DNA from: an uncultured Eubacteriales bacterium
Lineage (GTDB): Bacteria > Bacillota > Clostridia > Oscillospirales > CAG-272
DNA length: 64,000 nucleotides
NCBI GenBank assembly: GCA_900542425.1
Contig: UQNQ01000006.1
Coordinates: 15,425 to 79,424, forward strand
Direction: 5' to 3'
Shown here: positions 57,732-64,000 of the stretch, piece by piece
How the letters are laid out: the number at the start of each line of letters is the position of its first letter
How positions within the stretch are numbered: position 1 is the first letter of the stretch
Notes under the pieces: model-generated
What the model was told of the DNA's origin: nothing
Database searches by the model: none
What the model saw: the letters and a program-made list of their open reading frames with translations, nothing else
Program-made: the position numbers and the translations under genes

Positions 57732-59333
57732 TTATGTTAGAAGTAGATGCATTCCCAAGGAAGATTTGCACGGTTCATCAGGAAGTTGCAAAAATCCGTT
57801 GTCCACGCAATCATGCACTGCCATCATTCTCATGCTGCATAACTCCATTCTTATATTGTACTCGATTGTATCATGTAAGATTTTATTGTTGCTTTTCTTG
57901 AGTATTTCTTTAACTTTCTCATATGCGCTTTTAAAATTTTGTGTCAGCGGCTCATAATTTTTATACTCTTTTAGGAATTGGAATATCTTTTCTAATTTTT
58001 CGACTGTAATCACAAGAATATCCGAAATCATTTCTCCGGCTTTATCGGCATGGACATATTTACCGTCAATATTGCGCCAAAGCCTCTTTTCATTGTCTGA
58101 AAACGATGTGATAAGCCGATTTTTTCGGAGGCATTCGCACATCAGCATTACTTCTTCATAGTCGGGCTCTCCGCACTGATTCCACAGCGAATAATCATCA
58201 TATTTATATGTCCAAAACATATTATCGGGATTTCCGGCGCCATTATGTCCCATTATGATTTTTTCAGGAAGCTCAACCGATTCGTAACCGACAAAACCCC
58301 AAGACTCACCATTTTCACGTATTGGCGGATCGGCAGCATCTTTCCCCACATGCTCAATAAAATAGTCAAAGATCTTAGGTACTAACCACCACCGGATCGT
58401 ATTATCATCTATGTGTTCACCGGCAATGCCAAGATGACGAATATCTGCTTGTTTGTCACAAATAAATTCCTGAATCAAACGGCTTCTTTCTTTTGAACTG
58501 GATCTTAATGCATGATAAATATCTAAGCGGCATTCTCTATCCAATATAACGAAATTGGTAATATATTTGTTCCCGCACTTTTTAAGCAGAGTGGCGCGAT
58601 GTAGGATTTTAACTTCCTCTTCCATATAAGGGAGAGCTACTCCGAGTTCCATAGAGAGTTCTTCAAGTGTCGAAGGATTGTTGCTTGCATGAAGCAAAAT
58701 ATTTTTCGGAATCTTTCTTTGCACGACGCACCATGGTAACCCGCTCGGTTGAGAGCCGCTTGCTGCAAAAGTAACGTCTTCGGGATGATAGCTACGTTTT
58801 CCAAATTCTCTTGCCATATCCATACCTTCTTTCAAAATAATTCTTGCACGGTACAAGCGTTGTTGTACTGTGCTGGTCGAAAGAGACTGAGACAATGCAA
58901 TTTCACGGACGCTCCTGTTCTCTATATAATAAGCAATAACGATGTTACGATACTCATTTTTGATGAAAGCCAGTTCTCGCCGGAGCAGTGACATTTGTTC
59001 ACTGCGTATCATTTCATCAGGGAGATTCTTATTTTCGTCTTCGATTTCATAGTCGCCGATATCGGAACCGGTTACCGACTCGTTTCGTCTACGCTTTTTG
59101 TCTGCCCATACAGAATAACGATTGCGCGCAATTTGCCATACCCATGCCGAGAAGCTTGTCGGAATCATACCTTTTTTCAGAGCAGATATGATATTCAATG
59201 TGATGTCTTGTACCAAGTCGTCAGCTTCTGAATTGTTTCCCGTCTTTTTCAGACAGAAATAAAACATCTTTTCCATATGATTTTTGATGAATTCCTGTAT
59301 CAAACAGTCGCACATGGGATTTGCCTGTTGCAT
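57732..59333 (-). CDS. ECF sigma factor with large C-terminal extension
   Basis: A 533-residue sigma-70 family protein. Region 2 spans about 12-85 (NNSEADDLVQDITLNIISAL, FSAWVWQIARNRYSVWADKKRR), region 4 about 120-175 (IVIAYYIENRSVREIALSQSLSTSTVQQRLYRARIILKEGM). Then come about 350 residues: a winged-helix-like part (NNPSTLEELSMELGVALPYMEEEVKILHRATLLKKCGNKY, about 220-260) and an unrecognised domain with many aromatics (SLWNQCGEPDYEEV). No anti-sigma gene is adjacent, so the extension may be the control element. The cell's only ECF of this size in view. Confidence 0.85.
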   Translation of the reverse strand: MQQANPMCDCLIQEFIKNHMEKMFYFCLKKTGNNSEADDLVQDITLNIISALKKGMIPTSFSAWVWQIARNRYSVWADKKRRRNESVTGSDIGDYEIEDENKNLPDEMIRSEQMSLLRRELAFIKNEYRNIVIAYYIENRSVREIALSQSLSTSTVQQRLYRARIILKEGMDMAREFGKRSYHPEDVTFAASGSQPSGLPWCVVQRKIPKNILLHASNNPSTLEELSMELGVALPYMEEEVKILHRATLLKKCGNKYITNFVILDRECRLDIYHALRSSSKERSRLIQEFICDKQADIRHLGIAGEHIDDNTIRWWLVPKIFDYFIEHVGKDAADPPIRENGESWGFVGYESVELPEKIIMGHNGAGNPDNMFWTYKYDDYSLWNQCGEPDYEEVMLMCECLRKNRLITSFSDNEKRLWRNIDGKYVHADKAGEMISDILVITVEKLEKIFQFLKEYKNYEPLTQNFKSAYEKVKEILKKSNNKILHDTIEYNIRMELCSMRMMAVHDCVDNGFLQLPDEPCKSSLGMHLLLT

Positions 59334-59449
59334 TTTCTCACTTCCTTTTACTCATATAGTGTGGCATTTCGATTTTTGATGACAGAATTTTTTATAAAAT
59401 TAATATTATCAAAAAAACGGAAGATAAACGCATGAAATCAACCATATAT

Positions 59450-61000
59450 TCATGATATCCAGTATTTGCGGTCGAGAGAACGAAACTGTATGGCTTCTGC
59501 AATGTGAGACGAGAGGATGGATTCGCTTCCGGCAAGGTCTGCAACAGTACGGGCAACGCGCAGAATCCGGTCATATCCACGGGCGGAAAGTCCGAGTTTA
59601 TCAAAGGCTTTTTTAAGAAGCTCCGCTGCGGCTTTGTCTGTTTTACAATATTTGCGGATTTGGGAAGGGGACAGTGCGGCATTGCAATAGAGCTTGTCCT
59701 CACCGGCATATCGCATATGGGCAAATTCTCGGGCACGGTTTACTCTGTCTCGGATGGCAGCGGAGGATTCGGCAGGCTCCGGTATTTCGCCTGATACTTC
59801 TCCGTAAGAAAGCGAGGGCATTTCTACCTGAATATCGATTCGGTCTAGCAGAGGACCACTGATTTTGGAAAGGTACCTGCGGATATCGTTTGTCGAACAA
59901 GTGCATTTTTTTGTCGGATGACCGAAGTAACCGCATTTACATGGGTTCATAGCACATACCAGCATAAAGCGTGCTGGAAATGTTACTTTTCCGTTTACAC
60001 GTGTGATGGTAATTTTCCCGTCCTCCAGTGGCTGACGCAGAGCTTCCACCGCTTGTCCCGAGAATTCGGGCAGCTCGTCCAGAAACAATACGCCGCCGTG
60101 CGCGAGAGAAATTTCTCCGGGCTCGGGAATTTTACCCCCGCCGGCAAGTCCTGCGGCGGACATGGTATGATGCGGCGAGCGAAAGGGACGCTCGGTCAGA
60201 AGGGCGGTCCCTGCCGGAAGTGTCCCGGAAACCGAGTGAATTTTTGTGACTTCAATTGATTCATCCAGCGTCATTTCGGGTAAAATAGTAGGGATACGTT
60301 TGGCAAGCATGCTTTTTCCGGTACCGGGAGGGCCGATGAGTAGAACATGATGTCCGCCTGCTGCGGCAATTTCCAGTGCCCGTTTGGCTTTTCGCTGGCC
60401 TTTGACATCGGAAAAATCCAGTCCGGCATATATTTTCTTTTTTTCCAATATACTTTTATCAAATACAGCGGGTTCTATTTGATAAGGACCTCCCTTAAGG
60501 TGCGCAATAAGTTCTTTTACATGACGTACGGGAAAAACCCGTATGTTTTCTGTAATAGCAGCTTCAGCGGCATTCTCGGCGGAGATATAGATTTCTGTTT
60601 TTCCACTCTCCGCTGCGGCCATACACATAGAAAGTGCGCCTTTGACTGCGCGCAGCTCTCCGGAAAGGGAAAGTTCTCCGATAAAGCACTTATCATCCAG
60701 ACAAAGCTCGGCGGGGATTGCGCCGGAGCATTTCATAATGGCGATAAGAATCGCAAGGTCATAGGAAGAACCCTCTTTTTTCTTGTCGGCAGGCGCAAGA
60801 TTCACGGTGATTTCCGCGTCGGGAAAGAAAAATCCGCTGTTAATGAGCGCCGCCTTAATCCGTTCCTTGGATTCCTTGATGGCAGCATCGGGGAGTCCTA
60901 CAATCTGGAATGTCGGAAGTCTGTCATTGACGTTGCATTCCACGGTAACGGAATAGCCTTCAATTCCTGAAATTCCCGCGCCGAATATTTTAGATAACAT
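59450..61000 (-). CDS. comM: YifB/ComM family Mg chelatase-like AAA+ ATPase
   Basis: A 516-residue protein: N-terminal ChlI-type domain (about 20-140), AAA+ core with Walker A GPPGTGKSMLAKR (about 219-231), GVLFLDELPEF Walker B, and a C-terminal Mg-chelatase domain with the Cys cluster NPCKCGYFGHPTKKCTC. ComM is a hexameric branch-migration helicase used in natural transformation in other bacteria. GGAGG is 5 bases upstream. Monocistronic, divergent from clpC. Confidence 0.93.
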   Translation of the reverse strand: MLSKIFGAGISGIEGYSVTVECNVNDRLPTFQIVGLPDAAIKESKERIKAALINSGFFFPDAEITVNLAPADKKKEGSSYDLAILIAIMKCSGAIPAELCLDDKCFIGELSLSGELRAVKGALSMCMAAAESGKTEIYISAENAAEAAITENIRVFPVRHVKELIAHLKGGPYQIEPAVFDKSILEKKKIYAGLDFSDVKGQRKAKRALEIAAAGGHHVLLIGPPGTGKSMLAKRIPTILPEMTLDESIEVTKIHSVSGTLPAGTALLTERPFRSPHHTMSAAGLAGGGKIPEPGEISLAHGGVLFLDELPEFSGQAVEALRQPLEDGKITITRVNGKVTFPARFMLVCAMNPCKCGYFGHPTKKCTCSTNDIRRYLSKISGPLLDRIDIQVEMPSLSYGEVSGEIPEPAESSAAIRDRVNRAREFAHMRYAGEDKLYCNAALSPSQIRKYCKTDKAAAELLKKAFDKLGLSARGYDRILRVARTVADLAGSESILSSHIAEAIQFRSLDRKYWIS

Positions 61001-61157
61001 AAATACCTCCGGACATTGTTCAGCAGTGGATGCTTTTTTTGAATATTATACAACATATTCCGGCGTTTTGTAAATATTTTTCTTGTGTTTTGAATAAAAC
61101 AATAAGAATATTTGTATTGTTTTAATTTTGAGAATCTATGATGGAGGAATCCGATTC

Positions 61158-63602
61158 ATGCAGAATAAATTTACGGCAACGGCGAAAAATATCCTGAAAC
61201 AAGCGGCAAACGAGGCCGGCAGACTTGGACACACTTATATTGGAACAGAGCATCTTTTGCTGGCAATGCTTGCCGAACGTGACAGTGTTGCCGGGAATCT
61301 TCTTTCGGCAAGAGGAATTTACTACGCGCCAACACGTGAGCTGATCGAAGAGCTTTCAGGGGTAGGAGAGGAAACCGTTCTGGATGCCAGTGATATGACG
61401 CCGGGACTTCGCCGTGTGATTGAAGCTTCTTCTTCGGTTGCAGCAAGATACGGACACACTCTGATCGGGACAGAGGATTTGCTGTTTTCTTTGGTAACAG
61501 AGCGGGAATCCGTTGCAGTGAAGCTGATTGTGGCTCAGAATGTAAGTCTCAGCGAATTGCAAAATGATATCATTGCTTTTTTCGGAGATATGGGCGCCGA
61601 GGTGGAAACCTCGCAGGGAAAGCCTATCAAAGCAACGAGCGGGAGTTCCTCCGTATCTGCGATAGGACAGTACGGAAGAGATCTTACAACGCTCGCCGTA
61701 TGCGGCATGCTTGACCCGATTATCGGCAGAGAAACGGAAACGGAGCGTGTGATTCAGATTCTTTCTCGCCGTACAAAAAACAATCCCTGCCTCATCGGAG
61801 AGCCAGGGGTAGGGAAAACCGCTGTTGTAGAAGGGCTGGCTTCCAGAATCGCGTCGGGTGCAGTGCCGGACAATCTTGCCGATAAGGTTGTCATCACGTT
61901 GGATATTGGTGCGATGATTGCCGGGGCAAAATATCGCGGTGAATTTGAAGACAGGCTCAAAAAAGTTATGGATGAGGTGATGAAAAACAAAAATATCATC
62001 CTTTTTATCGATGAAATCCATACTATTGTGGGAGCCGGTGCTGCGGAAGGCGCCGTGGATGCGGCCAATATTCTGAAGCCTGTGCTTGCCAGAGGGGAAA
62101 TTCAGGTTATTGGCGCGACGACGATTGCGGAATACCGCAAGCATATTGAGAAAGACGCGGCGCTGGAAAGGCGTTTTCAGTCGGTTCTGGTATCGGAACC
62201 CGATGAGGAACAAACATTGGAAATATTAAAAGGATTGCGTTCCAAGTATGAAAATCATCATCATATTGTGATTACGGACGAGGCGCTTTCGGCGGCAGTG
62301 ACACTTTCGGCAAGATATATTCCCGATCGCTTTTTACCGGATAAAGCGATCGATCTTGTAGACGAAGCAGCCTCGAAAAAACGGATTGAAAGTTATGGAA
62401 GTGCACCAAAACTTTCAGAATATGAAAATGAGATCAAGCTGTTACTTGAGAAAAAGGAAAATGCGATTCACGACCAGAAATTTGAACTCGCAGCAAAGCT
62501 GCGGGATCGCGCGGCAACACTTGAAAAACAATATCGCGCTGAAAAGGAAGCCATCAAAAAAGAGCGTGAAAAGCATCCGGAAAAGATAGATGCTGGTGAT
62601 ATTGCCGACGTCGTTACCGCATGGACGGGGATTCCGGTAAAAAAGCTGGCATCTACCGAGGGGGAACGGCTGCTTCGTTTGGAAGAGCTTCTGCGTGAAC
62701 GTATTATCGGTCAGGATGATGCCACTTCTGCCGTTGCCCGTGCCATCCGCCGCGGCAGAGTCGGACTTGGCAATCCAACCCGCCCGATTTGCTCGCTCCT
62801 TTTTATGGGACCGACCGGCGTCGGAAAAACAGAGCTTGCCAAAGCGGTTGCCGATATCGTATTTGGTTCGGAAAATGCTTTGATTCGGCTTGATATGAGT
62901 GAATATATGGAGAAGCACAGTGTTTCTAAAATTATCGGCTCGCCTCCGGGATATATTGGATATGACGAGGGTGGGGGACTGACGGAAAAGGTCAGACGGC
63001 GCCCATATTCCGTTATTCTTTTTGATGAGATTGAAAAAGCGCATCCCGATATTTTTAATTTGCTTTTGCAGATTCTTGATGATGGAATTTTGACGGATTC
63101 CACGGGCAGAACGGCAAGCTTTAAAAATGCAATCGTTATCATGACAACCAATATCGGGACGCCGGCTTCCGATGCGCGTGAGCTTGGATTTTCCGGCGGA
63201 AATTCGTCCGAAGAAAAGCATTTGACTGAACGGACGGAGCACATGAAGCGTTTGCGGGAAAGCTTTCGTCCGGAGCTGATTAATCGGATTGACGAGATTA
63301 TCGTGTTTGACAAATTGCGTCATGAAAGCCTTGTTTCTATCGCGCAAATGATGCTCAAAGCAGTGGAATCCAGAATTGCGGCGCTGGGAATTACGGCTCG
63401 TTTTGATTCTTCCGTACCGGAAATGTTGGCTTCATGTGACTCCGTAGGAATGTATGGAGCACGTCCGCTTCGCCGTGAAATTTCTTCAAAAATCGAGGAT
63501 GCTTTTTCTCTTTGGATGCTGGACGGTAAAATCGGAGAGGGTGACCATGTGCTGATATTTGCCGTTGACGGAAAAATTGAATATCTAAAAATGGCAGAAT
63601 AA
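61158..63602 (+). CDS. clpC: ATP-dependent Clp protease ATP-binding subunit ClpC
   Basis: An 814-residue Hsp100 unfoldase. Two Clp-N repeats (about 1-140), AAA-1 with Walker A GEPGVGKTAVVEG, a middle domain with UVR-type stretch (EKKENAIHDQKFELAAKLRDRA, about 420-440) and AAA-2 with GPTGVGKTELAKAVAD. It feeds substrates to ClpP. ATG 61158 is chosen because GGAGG lies 10 bases upstream. The usual ctsR-mcsA-mcsB genes are not adjacent and no CtsR box was recognised. Confidence 0.93.
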   Translation: MQNKFTATAKNILKQAANEAGRLGHTYIGTEHLLLAMLAERDSVAGNLLSARGIYYAPTRELIEELSGVGEETVLDASDMTPGLRRVIEASSSVAARYGHTLIGTEDLLFSLVTERESVAVKLIVAQNVSLSELQNDIIAFFGDMGAEVETSQGKPIKATSGSSSVSAIGQYGRDLTTLAVCGMLDPIIGRETETERVIQILSRRTKNNPCLIGEPGVGKTAVVEGLASRIASGAVPDNLADKVVITLDIGAMIAGAKYRGEFEDRLKKVMDEVMKNKNIILFIDEIHTIVGAGAAEGAVDAANILKPVLARGEIQVIGATTIAEYRKHIEKDAALERRFQSVLVSEPDEEQTLEILKGLRSKYENHHHIVITDEALSAAVTLSARYIPDRFLPDKAIDLVDEAASKKRIESYGSAPKLSEYENEIKLLLEKKENAIHDQKFELAAKLRDRAATLEKQYRAEKEAIKKEREKHPEKIDAGDIADVVTAWTGIPVKKLASTEGERLLRLEELLRERIIGQDDATSAVARAIRRGRVGLGNPTRPICSLLFMGPTGVGKTELAKAVADIVFGSENALIRLDMSEYMEKHSVSKIIGSPPGYIGYDEGGGLTEKVRRRPYSVILFDEIEKAHPDIFNLLLQILDDGILTDSTGRTASFKNAIVIMTTNIGTPASDARELGFSGGNSSEEKHLTERTEHMKRLRESFRPELINRIDEIIVFDKLRHESLVSIAQMMLKAVESRIAALGITARFDSSVPEMLASCDSVGMYGARPLRREISSKIEDAFSLWMLDGKIGEGDHVLIFAVDGKIEYLKMAE

Positions 63603-63632
63603 AAAAGCGAGGAATAACCTCGCTTTTTTATT
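63601..63632 (+). terminator. Terminator after clpC
   Basis: Stem AAAAAGCGAGG/CCTCGCTTTTT with a 5-base loop directly after the stop codon; effective on both strands. Confidence 0.9.
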
Positions 63633-63795
63633 ACAGATATTTTTTCACGAAAATATAATGGCCCAAACCAAAGCTGCCGTAGCGGTGGTTACCATTTTTG
63701 ATTTATATTCGGTTAAGCATTTTACGTTCTTGTGCAGGCGGGAGCTTGGTTGAGGTGAGCGTGGCAAGCTGCCTTTTTTCAGGATAAACGTCCAT
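63631..63795 (-). pseudogene. Possible degenerate small ORF with in-frame stop
   Basis: From ATG 63795 a 30-codon frame (MDVYPEKRQLATLTSTKLPP..) ends at a TAA (63703-63705), but the same frame continues with protein-like sequence (NGNHRYGSFGLGHYIFVKKYL) to a second stop at 63631. This looks like a small gene interrupted by one stop. No ribosome binding site is seen. Family not recognised. Confidence 0.35.
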
Positions 63796-63845
63796 TAAAT
63801 ATAAAATGTTTTTATTGGGATGTTTACAAGAAAAAAGTGGAACAG

Positions 63846-63874
63846 TTGACATATTTTTCATTTTATGATAAAAT
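63846..63874 (+). promoter_or_regulatory. Promoter reading off the right edge
   Basis: TTGACA (63846-63851), 17-bp spacer, TAAAAT (63869-63874). No start codon with ribosome binding site is complete before the window ends; the rest of 63875-64000 is a leader or intergenic sequence. Confidence 0.7.
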
Positions 63875-64000
63875 TATGTATATTACATGTTTTAAGAACT
63901 TTTTGAAGGGGATACCATCGGTAAAAATATATTCTTTCACCTTTGATTAGTTAAATATAGCAATGCAGAGAGATACGGTTTTCGTGTATCTTTAGGGATA

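Noticed and set aside
61001..61157. CtsR box upstream of clpC
   Set aside because: No tandem GGTCAAA-type heptads were found between comM and clpC.
1..64000. CRISPR arrays, rRNA genes, insertion sequences
   Set aside because: No regularly spaced repeats, no rRNA sequence and no transposase were seen in the window.

Overview
This window reads as chromosomal DNA of a Bacillota bacterium, most likely class Clostridia. The support is GGAGG-type ribosome binding sites, TTGACA/TATAAT promoters with 17-bp spacers, PyrR and Mn2+ leader RNAs, a CIRCE operator, ribosomal protein L27 with the Firmicute N-terminal pre-sequence next to its Prp protease, DUF1836 and DUF4830 proteins, and a split transketolase. 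No genus can be named from the sequence alone.

Layout. 1-3.9 kb: a 5-oxoproline/D-amino-acid operon (pxpC, ycsI-like, pxpA, alr). 3.9-7 kb: cardiolipin synthase and rpsF-ssb-rpsR. 7.2-15.2 kb: ion homeostasis, with a P-type Ca/Mn ATPase behind a yybP-ykoY Mn2+ riboswitch, a Pit phosphate transporter with its DUF47 partner and an AI-2E-family permease, and a CNNM/CorC transporter preceded by a leader peptide and an attenuator-like hairpin. 15.5-20.4 kb: methyltransferase, tRNA-Ala, base-repair glycosylase, Nudix hydrolase and a three-gene glycolipid operon. 20.4-24.7 kb: CIRCE-linked Hsp20, ilvE, and pyrR-uraA behind a PyrR attenuator. 24.8-33.3 kb: DUF11 protein, YfbR-like nucleotidase, a glycosyltransferase-CsaB fusion, split transketolase, and an ECF sigma operon ending in two paralogous secreted Cys/His proteins. 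33.7-40.2 kb: amino-sugar catabolism (nagA, SDR, nagB, a six-hairpin glycosidase-like protein, AGE epimerase). 40.5-49.8 kb: small regulators, SGNH hydrolase, gdhA, rplU-prp-rpmA, M23 peptidase, GNAT protein.

The main discovery is at 50,059-57,628. A 7.57-kb prophage sits in a tRNA-Lys(UUU) gene between 52-bp direct repeats. Its gene order is that of a filamentous phage (inovirus-like): RHH regulator, small early protein, major coat protein followed by a terminator, small membrane proteins, a pIII-like adhesin with C-terminal anchor, a Zot/pI ATPase, a hairpin-rich intergenic region, an HUH rolling-circle Rep and a tyrosine integrase. It carries several unusual non-coding structures: a 71-bp dyad repeat flanking the virion cassette, a long symmetric hairpin in the intergenic region, GC-rich palindromes inside the zot 3' end, and four operator half-sites around the early promoter.

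57.7-64 kb: an ECF sigma factor with a large C-terminal extension, comM/yifB, clpC, a small degenerate ORF and an outward promoter at the right edge.
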